DNA of 64,000 bases from Nevskia sp043781855 (GCA_043781855.1 JAYWBB010000112.1:1-64000); one strand, 5' to 3'. Numbered from the stretch's first letter, positions 50,681-60,869 are shown. Notes: generated by a model not told the origin, from the sequence alone. A program made the numbers and translations.

Positions 50681-53416
50681 ATGGCCACGATCTACGTAGA
50701 CGGCACCCAGCACACGGTCGACGGCGCGGACAACCTTCTGCAGGCCTGTCTGTCGCTCGGGCTCGATATCCCCTACTTCTGCTGGCATCCGGCGCTGGGC
50801 AGCGTCGGCGCCTGCCGCCAGTGCGCGGTCAAGCAGTACAAGGACGCGAACGACACGCACGGCCGCATCGTGATGTCGTGCATGACGCCAGCCAGCGACG
50901 GCACCTACATCTCGATCTCGGATGCTGAGTCGAAAGCCTTCCGCGCCAGCGTCGTCGAATGGCTGATGGCGAACCATCCGCACGACTGCCCGGTCTGCGA
51001 GGAAGGCGGTCACTGCCATTTGCAGGACATGACCGTGATGACCGGCCATGCCTCGCGGCGCTACCGCTTCACCAAGCGCACGCACCACAACCAGAACCTC
51101 GGGCCCTTCATCGGCCACGAGATGAACCGCTGCATCAGCTGCTATCGCTGTGTGCGCTATTACAAGGATTACGCCGGCGGCCCGGACCTCGGCGTGTTCG
51201 GGACGGCTGGCAACGTCTACTTCGGCCGCGCTGAAGACGGCGTGCTGGAGTCCGAGTTCTCGGGCAATCTCACCGAGGTCTGCCCGACCGGCGTGTTCAC
51301 CGACAAAACCCACGCCGAGCGCTACAACCGCAAGTGGGACATGCAGTTCGCGCCGAGCATCTGCCAGGGCTGCTCAGTCGGCTGCAACATTTCGCCGGGT
51401 GAACGCTACGGCGAGATTCGCCGGATCGAGAACCGCTACAACGGCTCGGTCAATCACTATTTCCTCTGCGATCGCGGCCGCTTCGGCTACGGCTTCGTCA
51501 ACCGCGACGACCGCCCGCGGCGGCCGATGGTCAAGCGCGACGGCGCGCTCGCCACGGTCAACACCGCAGATGCGCTGCTGAATGCCGCGAACCTGCTGAA
51601 GACCGCGAAGGGCATCGTCGGCATCGGCTCGCCACGCGCGAGTCTCGAATCGAATTTCTCGCTGCGCCAATTGGTCGGCGCTGCGAATTTCTTCGACGGT
51701 CATGCAGCTGCCGAAGGCGCACTCGTGAAACGCGTCGCGGAAGTGCTGCGGACGGGCCCGGTGCCGAGTGCCTCTCTGCGCGGCATCGAGGGCGCCGACG
51801 CGGCGCTGGTGCTCGGCGAAGACGTCACCAACACCGCACCGCGCGTCGCGCTCGCGCTGCGCCAGGTTGCGCGCGGCAAGGCCGCGCAACTCGGCGCCGA
51901 GAAGCACATCGCCGAATGGCAGGCCATTGCGATTGCCGACGTCGGCCAGCACGAAAAACATCCGATCTTCGTCGCCAGCGTCGATGCCACGCGCATCGAC
52001 GACATTGCAAAAGATACCCTGCGCGCTGCACCGGATGATCTCGCGCGTTTCGGCTACGCGGTCGCCCACGCGATCGACTCAGCAGCGCCCGCCGTCGCCG
52101 GCCTCGATGCCGCAACCATCGCGCGCGTGAAGGCTGTGGCGGACACGCTGCTCGCCGCGAAAAAGCCGCTCGTCGTCTCGGGTACCGGCGCCGGCTCGGA
52201 GTCGATCATCAACGCGGCAGCCAATGTCGCCTGGGCTTTGCACGCAAAGGGCAAGGCCGTCGAACTCATGCTCGCAGTGCCGGAAGCGAACAGCCTCGGC
52301 CTCGCGCTGATGGCGGCGGAGTCCCTCGAAAAAGCATTCGCTGCCGTCGACTCCGGCAAAGCCGACACGCTGATCGTGCTGGAAAACGATCTTTATCGCC
52401 GCGCCGACGCCGGCCGTATCGACGCGCTGCTCGCGAAGGTCAAGCTGATCGTGCTCGATCACCAGATGACGGCGACCGGCGCGAAGTCCGACCTGCTGCT
52501 GTCGGCCGGCAGCTTTGCCGAGAGCGACGGCACGCTGGTCAACAACGAGGGTCGCGCGCAGCGCTACTTCCAGGTCTACGACGCTGCCTACTACAAGCCG
52601 GACACGCTGATCCGCGAAAGCTGGAACTGGCTGCACGAGATCGCGGCACAGATGCGCGGCGAGTCGGTCGTCTGGGGTCACATGGATGACGCAACGGCGG
52701 AATGCGCGGCTGCCTTGCCGGTGCTCGCCGGCATCGTCGCGGCCGCGCCGAATTCCAAGTTCCGCATGAGCGGCCTGAAGATCGCGCGCGAGCCGCACCG
52801 CTACAGCGGCCGCACCGCGATGCGCGCGAACATCTCGGTCCACGAGCCGCGCCAGCCACAGGACGCCGACACCGCACTGACCTTTTCGATGGAAGGCCAC
52901 ACCGGTATTCAGGCTGGCGAGCGTCCTGCGTCGCTGACACCGTTTGCCTGGGCGCCGGGCTGGAATTCACCCTCGGCCTGGAACAAGTTTCAGGACGAAG
53001 TCGGCGGCCACTCGAAAGGTGGCGACGCGGGCGTGCGGCTGATCGAGCCGGCGGCGAACGCACCAGCCGTTCCCAAGTATGCCAATCATGTTCCGGCCGC
53101 ATTCGCTGCTCGCGAAAACGAATGGCAGGTTGTATCGCTTGTGCACATTTTTGGCAGCGACGAGATGTCGGCAAAGGCCGCGCCGGTCGAGACGCGAATC
53201 GCCAAGCCTTACGTTGCGCTGAATCCCGATGACTTGGCAGCGCTTGGCGCACCCTGCAGTTTCGTCGACGTGCTGCTGGCCGGGAGCAGGGTGCGGCTGC
53301 CGTTGGTGCTCAAGGCTTCGCTGGCACGCGGCACGGTTGGCCTGCCCCAACTTCCGGGCGTGCCGTTCGCGGTTGCCGGCGCCTGGGTGAAGCTTGCGGG
53401 GGTCAGGACGGCATGA
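50681..53416 (+). CDS. nuoG: NADH-quinone oxidoreductase subunit G
   Basis: NuoG is the large iron-sulfur subunit of the NADH module. The 911-residue protein has the N-terminal [2Fe-2S] ligands in YFCWHPALGSVGACRQCAV, the His-containing cluster in HDCPVCEEGGHCHLQD, CISCYRCVRYYKD with the later EVCPTG, and the extra N7-type set ICQGCSVGCN with a distal Cys in FLCDRGRFG. A molybdopterin-like C-terminal domain follows. Its size is close to the long E. coli type. It overlaps nuoH by ATGA. Confidence 0.96.
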   Translation: MATIYVDGTQHTVDGADNLLQACLSLGLDIPYFCWHPALGSVGACRQCAVKQYKDANDTHGRIVMSCMTPASDGTYISISDAESKAFRASVVEWLMANHPHDCPVCEEGGHCHLQDMTVMTGHASRRYRFTKRTHHNQNLGPFIGHEMNRCISCYRCVRYYKDYAGGPDLGVFGTAGNVYFGRAEDGVLESEFSGNLTEVCPTGVFTDKTHAERYNRKWDMQFAPSICQGCSVGCNISPGERYGEIRRIENRYNGSVNHYFLCDRGRFGYGFVNRDDRPRRPMVKRDGALATVNTADALLNAANLLKTAKGIVGIGSPRASLESNFSLRQLVGAANFFDGHAAAEGALVKRVAEVLRTGPVPSASLRGIEGADAALVLGEDVTNTAPRVALALRQVARGKAAQLGAEKHIAEWQAIAIADVGQHEKHPIFVASVDATRIDDIAKDTLRAAPDDLARFGYAVAHAIDSAAPAVAGLDAATIARVKAVADTLLAAKKPLVVSGTGAGSESIINAAANVAWALHAKGKAVELMLAVPEANSLGLALMAAESLEKAFAAVDSGKADTLIVLENDLYRRADAGRIDALLAKVKLIVLDHQMTATGAKSDLLLSAGSFAESDGTLVNNEGRAQRYFQVYDAAYYKPDTLIRESWNWLHEIAAQMRGESVVWGHMDDATAECAAALPVLAGIVAAAPNSKFRMSGLKIAREPHRYSGRTAMRANISVHEPRQPQDADTALTFSMEGHTGIQAGERPASLTPFAWAPGWNSPSAWNKFQDEVGGHSKGGDAGVRLIEPAANAPAVPKYANHVPAAFAARENEWQVVSLVHIFGSDEMSAKAAPVETRIAKPYVALNPDDLAALGAPCSFVDVLLAGSRVRLPLVLKASLARGTVGLPQLPGVPFAVAGAWVKLAGVRTA

Positions 53417-54417
53417 GCCTTCTGAGCTTTATCCCTCCAGCACTGCTGGACATTCTGATCGAGGTCGTCAAAGGCCTCATCATCCTGTTCGGCATGGTCA
53501 TCGTGGCGGCACTGCTGATCTGGGTCGAGCGCCGCATGCTGGGCCTGTGGCAGGACCGCTACGGCCCGAACCGCGTCGGTCCGTTCGGCATCCTTCAAGT
53601 CGTCGCCGACATGGTCAAGATCTTCTTCAAGGAAGATTGGGTACCGCCGTTCGTCGACAAGCCGACCTTCATCATCGCGCCGATGATCGCGATGGGCACG
53701 CTGATGCTCGCGTTCATTCTGGTGCCGATCACGCCGACCTGGGGTGTTGCGCCCGACCTCGGCATCGGCGTGCTGTTCTTCCTGGCGATCGCCGGCATCG
53801 AGGTCTATGCGGTGATGCTCGGCGGCTGGTCGTCGAACTCCAAGTACTCACTGCTCGGCGGTCTGCGCTCGGCCGCACAGATGGTGTCGTACGAAGTGTT
53901 CATGGGCATCGCACTGATGGGTGTGGTCATGCTGACCGGCTCGTTTTCGCTGACCAGGATCGTCGAATACCAGGGCACGCACGGCTGGTTCATCCTGCCG
54001 CAGTTCCTGGGTTTCTGTACCTTCTCGCTGGCTGCGATCGCGACCGTGCATCGGCATCCCTTCGATCTTCCCGAAGCCGAGCAGGAACTCGCGGCCGGTT
54101 ATCACACCGAATACTCGGGCATGAAATTCGGCATGTTCATGGTCGCCGAGTACGTTGGCGTGATCCTGATCTCGGCATTGCTGGTGACGCTGTTCTTTGG
54201 CGGCTGGCATGGACCGGGTGCGGCGACCAGCGGCGTGCTCGCGCTGCTCTGGTTCACCGTGAAGACACTTTTCTTCATTGTGATCTTCATCCTGCTGCGC
54301 GCCGCCCTGCCCCGCCCGCGCTACGACCAGGTCATGGGCGCCGGCTGGAAATTCTGCCTGCCCGTGGCCGTCATCAACCTGCTCGGAACGGGCGCCTACG
54401 TGCTCGCGTATCCGTAG
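53413..54417 (+). CDS. nuoH: NADH-quinone oxidoreductase subunit H
   Basis: NuoH lines the quinone chamber and links it to the proton channels. The 334-residue protein has about eight membrane helices and the signatures ERRMLGLWQDRYGPNRVGPF and HPFDLPEAEQELAAGYHTEY with the conserved acidic loop. It overlaps nuoG by ATGA and is 10 bases from nuoI. Confidence 0.97.
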   Translation: MSLLSFIPPALLDILIEVVKGLIILFGMVIVAALLIWVERRMLGLWQDRYGPNRVGPFGILQVVADMVKIFFKEDWVPPFVDKPTFIIAPMIAMGTLMLAFILVPITPTWGVAPDLGIGVLFFLAIAGIEVYAVMLGGWSSNSKYSLLGGLRSAAQMVSYEVFMGIALMGVVMLTGSFSLTRIVEYQGTHGWFILPQFLGFCTFSLAAIATVHRHPFDLPEAEQELAAGYHTEYSGMKFGMFMVAEYVGVILISALLVTLFFGGWHGPGAATSGVLALLWFTVKTLFFIVIFILLRAALPRPRYDQVMGAGWKFCLPVAVINLLGTGAYVLAYP

Positions 54418-54427
54418 AAGACAGACC

Positions 54428-54964
54428 ATGAAAGACATCCTCAGCGGCATCTGGAGCAATCTGCGCAGCATGGGCATGGTGTTCATGCATTCTTTTCGCA
54501 AGCGCGACACGCTGATGTACCCGGAAGTGCCGATCTACGTGCCGCCGCGCTACCGCGGCCGCATCGTGCTGACGCGCGATCCCGACGGCGAAGAGCGTTG
54601 TGTCGCCTGCAACCTCTGTGCGGCGGCCTGCCCGGTCGGCTGCATCTCCCTGCAGAAAGCCGAGACCCCCGACGGCCGCTGGTATCCCGAGTTCTTCCGT
54701 ATCAACTTCTCGCGCTGCATCTTCTGCGGCTACTGCGAGGAAGCCTGCCCGACCAACGCGATCCAGCTGACGCCGGACTACGAACTTGGCGAGTATCGGC
54801 GCCAGGACCTGGTGTACGAGAAGGAACACTTGCAGATTGCCGGCACCGGCAAGTATCACGACTACAACTTCTATCGCGTGGCAGGCATGGCGATCGCGGG
54901 GAAACCGAAGGGCGCGGCGGCCAACGAGGCGCAGCCGGTCGACGTCAAGAGCCTGCTGCCGTAA
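54428..54964 (+). CDS. nuoI: NADH-quinone oxidoreductase subunit I
   Basis: NuoI carries two [4Fe-4S] clusters (N6a and N6b) in the connecting module. The 178-residue protein has both ferredoxin motifs: CVACNLCAAACPVGC and CIFCGYCEEACPTNA. The N-terminus (SGIWSNLRSMGMVFMHSF) is amphipathic, as usual for membrane association. It lies between nuoH and nuoJ with short gaps. Confidence 0.97.
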   Translation: MKDILSGIWSNLRSMGMVFMHSFRKRDTLMYPEVPIYVPPRYRGRIVLTRDPDGEERCVACNLCAAACPVGCISLQKAETPDGRWYPEFFRINFSRCIFCGYCEEACPTNAIQLTPDYELGEYRRQDLVYEKEHLQIAGTGKYHDYNFYRVAGMAIAGKPKGAAANEAQPVDVKSLLP

Positions 54965-54987
54965 TCAAGGATCGGGGAAACAGGAAC

Positions 54988-55479
54988 GTGGAATTCGCCT
55001 TCTATCTTGCTGCGGTCGCTGCGGTCGTCTCGACCGTGCTCGCGGTGACCAATACCAATCCGGTGCATGCGCTGCTGTACCTGATCGTCTCGCTGCTGTC
55101 GGTGGCCATGGTGTTCTTCGCGATCGGCGCGCCGTTTGCCGGCATTCTCGAGGTCATCGTCTATGCCGGTGCGATCATGGTGCTGTTCGTGTTCGTGGTG
55201 ATGATGCTGAACCTCGGGCAGGCCGCAGTCGATCAGGAGCGCCGCTGGCTGACGCCCCGCATCTGGGCCGGCCCGACCGCGATTTCCGCCGTGCTGATGT
55301 TCGAGATGGTGCGCGTGCTTTCGCCGCAGAGTGCCGCGCATCCGATCGGCGGCGGGACCATCGACGCGCGCGTCGTCGGCATCGCGCTGTTCGGGCCTTA
55401 TCTGCTGGTCGTGGAGCTGGCCTCCATGCTGCTGCTGGCCGCGCTGGTCGCCGCATTCCACCTCGGTCGTCAAGACTGA
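54988..55479 (+). CDS. nuoJ: NADH-quinone oxidoreductase subunit J
   Basis: NuoJ is a five-helix membrane subunit. The 163-residue protein starts at GTG 54988 (VEFAFYLAAVAAVVSTVLAV) and has the conserved VSLLSVAMVFFAIGAPFAG and EVIVYAGAIMVLFVFVVMML with the helix-3 pi-bulge region. It lies 23 bases after nuoI and 13 bases before nuoK. A much longer open frame runs in from nuoI but is not coding. Confidence 0.95.
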   Translation: MEFAFYLAAVAAVVSTVLAVTNTNPVHALLYLIVSLLSVAMVFFAIGAPFAGILEVIVYAGAIMVLFVFVVMMLNLGQAAVDQERRWLTPRIWAGPTAISAVLMFEMVRVLSPQSAAHPIGGGTIDARVVGIALFGPYLLVVELASMLLLAALVAAFHLGRQD

Positions 55480-55492
55480 CGCAATCAACGAC

Positions 55493-55813
55493 ATGAACGA
55501 CGCTCTTGCCACCGTACCGCTGGAACACGCGCTGATCCTTGCCGGCGTGCTGTTCTCGCTCGGCCTGCTCGGCATTCTGGTGCGCCGAAACATCCTGTTC
55601 GTGCTGATGTCGATCGAAATCATGATGAACGCCGCCGCGCTCGCGTTCGTGGCGTCTGGCAGCCGCTGGGGGCAGGCGGATGGCCAGATCATGTTCATCC
55701 TGATCCTGACGCTCGCCGCAGCGGAGGCCAGTGTCGGTCTGGCTCTGGTGCTTCAGCTCTATCGCCGGTTCGAAACGCTTGATACCGATGCTGCTTCCGA
55801 GATGAAAGGATGA
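55493..55813 (+). CDS. nuoK: NADH-quinone oxidoreductase subunit K
   Basis: NuoK is a three-helix antiporter-like subunit. The 106-residue protein has the two membrane glutamates required for proton pumping, seen in VLMSIEIMMNAAAL and LTLAAAEASVGLAL. The ATG at 55493 gives the normal length. The 135-base gap to nuoL holds a repeat element. Confidence 0.96.
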   Translation: MNDALATVPLEHALILAGVLFSLGLLGILVRRNILFVLMSIEIMMNAAALAFVASGSRWGQADGQIMFILILTLAAAEASVGLALVLQLYRRFETLDTDAASEMKG

Positions 55814-55815
55814 GA

Positions 55816-55948
55816 CGGCAGTTTCCAGTTGTTAGTTGCCAGTTGTTAGTTACAACAGCTTGTGCTCGCCCAGGGTTGAGGCTTTCGGGCGGATGCACGC
55901 TGGCTTCGTCTTCTCTGGAAACTAACAACTAGAAACTGGAAACTGCTT
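55816..55948. repeat. Heptamer-repeat inverted element before nuoL
   Basis: GCAGTTTCCAGTTGTTAGTT at 55818-55837 is matched in reverse complement by the region 55919-55946, which carries AACTAACAACT and GGAAACTGC, with a 7-base insertion in the second arm. Between them lies GCTGGCTTCGTCTT, whose reverse complement also occurs in the gcvPB copy. The element fills the nuoK-nuoL gap and ends 2 bases before the nuoL start. Confidence 0.8.
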
Positions 55949-57865
55949 ATGTTCGATCTGCTCTTCATCGTTTTCCTCGCACCGCTGCTCGGCTTCCTCA
56001 CGCTGGCAATCGGCCGCGGCAAGCTGTCGGACAACGTTTCGGCGGCGATCGGCGTCGGCTCGGTCGGCATCTCCGCGCTGGTCACGGCGCTGATCGGCTT
56101 CCAGTTCCTGACCCATCCCCCCGAAGGCGGCGTGTTCACGCAGACACTGTGGACGTGGATCGACGTCGGCCGCTTCGCACCGAAATTCGCGCTGCGCCTC
56201 GACGGCCTCAGCCTGACGATGATGGGCGTGATCACGGGCGTGGGCTTCATGATCCACCTGTTCGCCTCGTGGTACATGCGCGGCGACGAGAGTTACGGCC
56301 GCTTCTTTTCGTACATGAATTTCTTCGTCACGAGCATGCTGTTCCTGGTGCTCGGCGACAACCTGCTGTTCCTTTACTTTGGCTGGGAAGGGGTCGGCCT
56401 TGCCTCCTATCTGCTGATCGGCTTCTGGTACAAGAACCCCGAGAACGGCGCGGCAGCGCGCAAGGCTTTCGTGGTCACGCGCGTCGGCGACACCTTCATG
56501 GCGATCGGCCTGTTCATTCTGTTCCGCGATCTCGGCACGCTGGAAATCCAGCCGCTGATGGCCGCCGCCCAGCAGCACTACACGCCGGGCTCGTCGCAGA
56601 TCACGGCAATTGCACTGCTCTTGCTCGGCGGTGCGGTCGGCAAGTCCGCACAGTTGCCGTTACAGACCTGGCTCCCGGATGCGATGGCCGGCCCCACGCC
56701 CGTCTCCGCGCTGATCCATGCGGCAACCATGGTCACGGCGGGCGTTTACCTGATTGCGCGCACGCACGTGATCTTCGAGCTGTCGCCATTCGCGCTGTCG
56801 ATGGTCGGGTTGACCGGCGCGGCGACACTGCTGATCGCCGGCTTCACCGCACTGATGCAGACCGACATCAAGCGCGTACTGGCGTACTCGACGATGAGCC
56901 AGATCGGCTACATGTTCCTGGCACTTGGCGCGGGCGCCTGGAGCGCCGGCATTTTCCACCTGATGACGCATGCTTTCTTCAAAGCCTTGCTGTTCTTATC
57001 GAGCGGCAGCGTGATCCTGGCCTGCCACCACGAGCAGGACATGTTCCGCATGGGCGGACTGCGCAAGCACATCCCGTTCGTGTTCGCGTGCATGCTGATC
57101 GGCACGCTGGCGCTGACCGCGTTCCCCTTCACGTCCGGCTACTACTCGAAGGACGAGATTCTCAACGAGGCTTACGCCAATGGCCATCACGGCCTCTGGC
57201 TGGCTGGCGTGGTCGGTGCGTTCCTGACCGGCGTCTACAGCTTCCGCCTGATCTTCATCACCTTCTTTGGCCCGGAACGCTGGCGCAAGCCCGCGCATCA
57301 GGCTCATGGTCATGACGATCACGGCGCTGACCACGGCTTGGGTCCCAAGGATAATCCGCACGGCGCGCGCACGCTCGACCACCACATTCCGCTGGCCGTG
57401 CTGATGATCCTCGCGGTCGTTGGCGGCTTGATCCACCTGCCGCTGGCCGGCGTCCTGCCGCCTGCGCACGCGGAGGCAGGCGGCGAGCATTTGCCGGCGC
57501 TCATCGAGCACCTGCCGCTGATCGTCTCGCTGCTCGGCATCGCGCTGTCCTGGTTCCTGTTCCTGAAGAATCCACAGATTCCAGCCGCCCTTGCCCGTCA
57601 TCCGGCTACCGCCTGGCTCGGCCGCTTCTGGCACTCTGCGTTCGGCTTCGACTGGCTCTATGACCGGATCTTCGTGAAGCCCTTCCTCGGCTTCGTTCAC
57701 ATCAATCGCAAGGACGGCTTCGACATCGCCATCATGAGCGTCACCCTGCCGCTGAACTGGCTCAACGGCCTGCTGGCACGCACGCAGACCGGCCAGATCC
57801 GCTGGTACGCCGCGAGTGTCGCCGGCGGCGCGGTGCTCATCATCGCCATGGTGGCATTGTCATGA
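55949..57865 (+). CDS. nuoL: NADH-quinone oxidoreductase subunit L
   Basis: NuoL is the distal proton-pumping subunit, an Mrp-antiporter homologue with a long lateral helix. The 638-residue protein has about 16 membrane helices, the conserved Glu in YFGWEGVGLASYLLIGFWY, and Lys-bearing helices around GGAVGKSAQLPLQTWLPDAM. The His-rich loop HQAHGHDDHGADHG near residue 455 is common in the family. It starts 2 bases after a repeat element and overlaps nuoM by ATGA. Confidence 0.97.
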   Translation: MFDLLFIVFLAPLLGFLTLAIGRGKLSDNVSAAIGVGSVGISALVTALIGFQFLTHPPEGGVFTQTLWTWIDVGRFAPKFALRLDGLSLTMMGVITGVGFMIHLFASWYMRGDESYGRFFSYMNFFVTSMLFLVLGDNLLFLYFGWEGVGLASYLLIGFWYKNPENGAAARKAFVVTRVGDTFMAIGLFILFRDLGTLEIQPLMAAAQQHYTPGSSQITAIALLLLGGAVGKSAQLPLQTWLPDAMAGPTPVSALIHAATMVTAGVYLIARTHVIFELSPFALSMVGLTGAATLLIAGFTALMQTDIKRVLAYSTMSQIGYMFLALGAGAWSAGIFHLMTHAFFKALLFLSSGSVILACHHEQDMFRMGGLRKHIPFVFACMLIGTLALTAFPFTSGYYSKDEILNEAYANGHHGLWLAGVVGAFLTGVYSFRLIFITFFGPERWRKPAHQAHGHDDHGADHGLGPKDNPHGARTLDHHIPLAVLMILAVVGGLIHLPLAGVLPPAHAEAGGEHLPALIEHLPLIVSLLGIALSWFLFLKNPQIPAALARHPATAWLGRFWHSAFGFDWLYDRIFVKPFLGFVHINRKDGFDIAIMSVTLPLNWLNGLLARTQTGQIRWYAASVAGGAVLIIAMVALS

Positions 57866-59424
57866 GCTTGGGCATGAATTCGGGCGTAATCCTGGTCTGG
57901 CTGTTCCTGATTCCCTTCATCGGCGGCTTCCTGTGCTGGCAGGGCGAGCGCTTCGGGCGCCGCTTCCCGCGCTGGGTCGCGCTGATCACGATGCTGATCG
58001 TGATGGCGCTGTCGATCCACCTCTGGCTGACCGGCGATTACTCCCTCACCTTGCTCGGCAAGAACCCGCACTGGGTGGTCGAGTACAAAGCCGCGTGGAT
58101 TCCCCGCCTCGGCATCAGCTTCCATCTCGCGCTCGACGGCATCTCGATGCTGCTGATCCTGCTGACCGGCCTGATCGGCGTGCTCGCCGTCGCCTGCTCG
58201 TGGAACGAGGTACAGCGCAACGTCGGCTTTTTCCATCTGAACCTGTTGTGGAATCTCGGCGGCGTCATCGGCATCTTCCTGGCGATGGATCTTTTCCTGT
58301 TCTTCTTCTTCTGGGAAATGATGCTGGTGCCGATGTACTTCCTGATCGCGCTCTGGGGCCACAACATTCCCGGCGGCAAGGGGCGCATCTTCGCGGCAAC
58401 CAAGTTCTTCATCTTCACCCAGGCCAGCGGCCTGATCATGCTGCTGTCGATCCTGGGCCTGGTGTTCGTGCATTACTCGGCGACCGGCGTGTTGACGTTC
58501 GACTATGCCGATCTTCTGCACACGCCGATGAGTGCGACGACCGAGTGGTGGCTGATGCTCGGCTTCTTCGTCGCGTTCGCGGTCAAGATGCCGGTCGTGC
58601 CGCTGCATAGCTGGCTGCCGGACGCGCACTCGCAGGCGCCCACCGCCGGCTCGGTCGATCTGGCCGGCATTCTTCTGAAGACCGCCGCCTACGGCATCCT
58701 GCGCTTCGGCATTCCGCTGTTCCCGCACGCCTCCTTGCAGATTGCACCGTTCGCGATGTGGCTCGGCGTGCTCGGCATCGTCTACGGCGCTGTGCTCGCG
58801 TACTCGCAGACCGACATCAAACGCTTCGTCGCCTACACCTCGATCTCGCACATGGGCTTCGTGCTGATTGGCCTTTACGCCGGTACCGAACAGGCGCTGC
58901 AGGGCGTCATCATGCAGATGCTCGCGCACGGTATTTCGGCTGGCGCCTTGTTCATCCTCTGCGGCGAAATCTACGAGCGCCTGCATACCCGCGATCTGCG
59001 CGAGATGGGTGGCCTCTGGTCGCGCCTGCCTTATCTGCCGCCCATCGCGATGTTCTTCACGGCGGCGTCGCTCGGCCTGCCGGGTCTCGGCAACTTCGTC
59101 GGCGAGTTCCTGGTGCTGGTCGGAACCTTCCCGGTCGCGCCGGTCGTCGCGATGTTCGCTGCCACCGGCCTGATCCTCGCGGCGACCTACTCGCTGTGGC
59201 TGATGCAGCGCGCGTTCTACGGTCCGGCGCAGAGCGAGGAAAAGCTGCGCGACCTCAACGGCCGCGAGCTGGCGACGATGATCAGCCTCATGGCGATCCT
59301 GCTCTGGCTCGGCATCTACCCGCAGCCGGTACTCGACGCGACGCGCGCGCCGATGGCCGCAGTGCAGGCGATCTACGAGGCCGCCAAATCGGAAGCCGCA
59401 GTCGTCGCAGGAGTCACCCCATGA
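57862..59424 (+). CDS. nuoM: NADH-quinone oxidoreductase subunit M
   Basis: NuoM is the second antiporter-like proton-pumping subunit. The 520-residue protein has about 14 helices, the conserved Glu in FFFFWEMMLVPMYFLIALWG and the Lys/Pro motif AFAVKMPVVPLHSWLPDAHS. It overlaps nuoL and nuoN by ATGA at both ends. Confidence 0.97.
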   Translation: MSLGMNSGVILVWLFLIPFIGGFLCWQGERFGRRFPRWVALITMLIVMALSIHLWLTGDYSLTLLGKNPHWVVEYKAAWIPRLGISFHLALDGISMLLILLTGLIGVLAVACSWNEVQRNVGFFHLNLLWNLGGVIGIFLAMDLFLFFFFWEMMLVPMYFLIALWGHNIPGGKGRIFAATKFFIFTQASGLIMLLSILGLVFVHYSATGVLTFDYADLLHTPMSATTEWWLMLGFFVAFAVKMPVVPLHSWLPDAHSQAPTAGSVDLAGILLKTAAYGILRFGIPLFPHASLQIAPFAMWLGVLGIVYGAVLAYSQTDIKRFVAYTSISHMGFVLIGLYAGTEQALQGVIMQMLAHGISAGALFILCGEIYERLHTRDLREMGGLWSRLPYLPPIAMFFTAASLGLPGLGNFVGEFLVLVGTFPVAPVVAMFAATGLILAATYSLWLMQRAFYGPAQSEEKLRDLNGRELATMISLMAILLWLGIYPQPVLDATRAPMAAVQAIYEAAKSEAAVVAGVTP

Positions 59425-60869
59425 CCCGCGAACAACTGCTGGCGCTGCTGCCGATCCTGTTCACCAGCGCGACCATCATCTGGGTGATGACCGCCATCGC
59501 GATCAAGCGTCACCACTGGTGGAACGCGACGTTCTCGGTGGTCGGCCTCAATCTCGCGATGTTCTCCTGCGTCATCGCCTACCAGGTCTCGCCGCAGTTC
59601 GTCACGCCCTTGCTGGTCGTCGACGGCTTCGGCTGCTTCTACATGGCGCTGGTGCTGGCGACCGCACTGGCAACCGCGACGCTCTGCCACGCCTACATGG
59701 AAGGCTACGAAGGCAACAAGGAAGAGGTCTACCTGCTGCTGACGCTGTCCGCGCTCGGCGGCATCGTGCTGGTCTGCGCTCGGCACTTCGCCACGTTCTT
59801 CATCGGTCTCGAACTGCTGTCGTTGCCGCTGTACGGTCTTATCGGGTATCTGGTGAAGGAGCGCCGTTCGCTCGAAGCGAGCATGAAATATCTGGTGCTG
59901 TCGGCGGTCGCCTCGGCCTTCATCCTGTTCGGCATGGCGCTCGTGTATTCGCAAACCGGCGCGCTCGGCTTCGCCGAAATCGGCAATCGCCTCGCGGCGG
60001 TCGGCGACTCCGGTTATACGGTTCTCGTGGTCGGCGGCGGCATGATCCTGGTCGGCGTCTGCTTCAAGCTTTCGCTCGCACCGTTCCACCTGTGGACGCC
60101 GGATGTCTACGAGGGCGCGCCCGCGCCGGTCGCCGCGTATCTCGCAACCGCTTCCAAGGTCGCGGTGTTCGCGGTGCTGTTGCGCTACTTCGTCGAGGCA
60201 CAGGCTTACCACTACGCCTCGCTGCTCGACGTGCTGAGCGCGGTCGCCATCGTCTCCATCGTCGTCGGCAACCTGCTCGCGTTGATGCAGGACAATCTCA
60301 AGCGCCTGCTCGCCTACTCGTCGATCGCCCACTTCGGTTATCTGCTGGTCGCATTCATCGCGGCGGGCCCGCTGGCCGTCGAAGCCGTCGGCGTCTACTT
60401 GCTGACCTATGTCGTCACGACGCTCGCGGCCTTCGGTGTCATCACGCTGATGTCGAGCCCGTACAAGGAACACGATGCCGACATGCTCTGGGACTACCGC
60501 GGTCTGTTCTGGCGTCGCCCGAACCTTACGGCGATCCTGACGGTGTCGCTGCTGTCGCTGGCCGGCATTCCGCTGACGGCCGGTTTCATCGGCAAGTTCT
60601 ATGCGATCGCGGCGGGTGTCGAGAAGCGGCTCTGGGTATTGCTGGCAGCGGTGATCTTCGGCAGCGCGATTGGCCTGTTCTACTACCTGCGCGCGATGGT
60701 AGCGCTCTACCTGCGCACGCCGTGGGTCCGCAAGTACGGCGCCCCGCTCGGTTGGGCACAGGGCACGGGCGGCGCGATGGTCATCGTGCTGATGGTCATG
60801 ATGCTGGTACTCGGCATCTATCCGACACCGTTCATCTTCCTGATCCGGCATGCGCCGCTCGTGCACTGA
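59421..60869 (+). CDS. nuoN: NADH-quinone oxidoreductase subunit N
   Basis: NuoN is the third antiporter-like subunit and the last gene of the operon. The 482-residue protein has about 13 or 14 helices, FIGLELLSLPLYGLIGYL with the functional Glu, and CFKLSLAPFHLWTPDVYEGA with the channel Lys. The ATG at 59421 overlaps the nuoM TGA. A perfect 12-bp terminator follows 32 bases after the stop. Confidence 0.97.
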   Translation: MTREQLLALLPILFTSATIIWVMTAIAIKRHHWWNATFSVVGLNLAMFSCVIAYQVSPQFVTPLLVVDGFGCFYMALVLATALATATLCHAYMEGYEGNKEEVYLLLTLSALGGIVLVCARHFATFFIGLELLSLPLYGLIGYLVKERRSLEASMKYLVLSAVASAFILFGMALVYSQTGALGFAEIGNRLAAVGDSGYTVLVVGGGMILVGVCFKLSLAPFHLWTPDVYEGAPAPVAAYLATASKVAVFAVLLRYFVEAQAYHYASLLDVLSAVAIVSIVVGNLLALMQDNLKRLLAYSSIAHFGYLLVAFIAAGPLAVEAVGVYLLTYVVTTLAAFGVITLMSSPYKEHDADMLWDYRGLFWRRPNLTAILTVSLLSLAGIPLTAGFIGKFYAIAAGVEKRLWVLLAAVIFGSAIGLFYYLRAMVALYLRTPWVRKYGAPLGWAQGTGGAMVIVLMVMMLVLGIYPTPFIFLIRHAPLVH

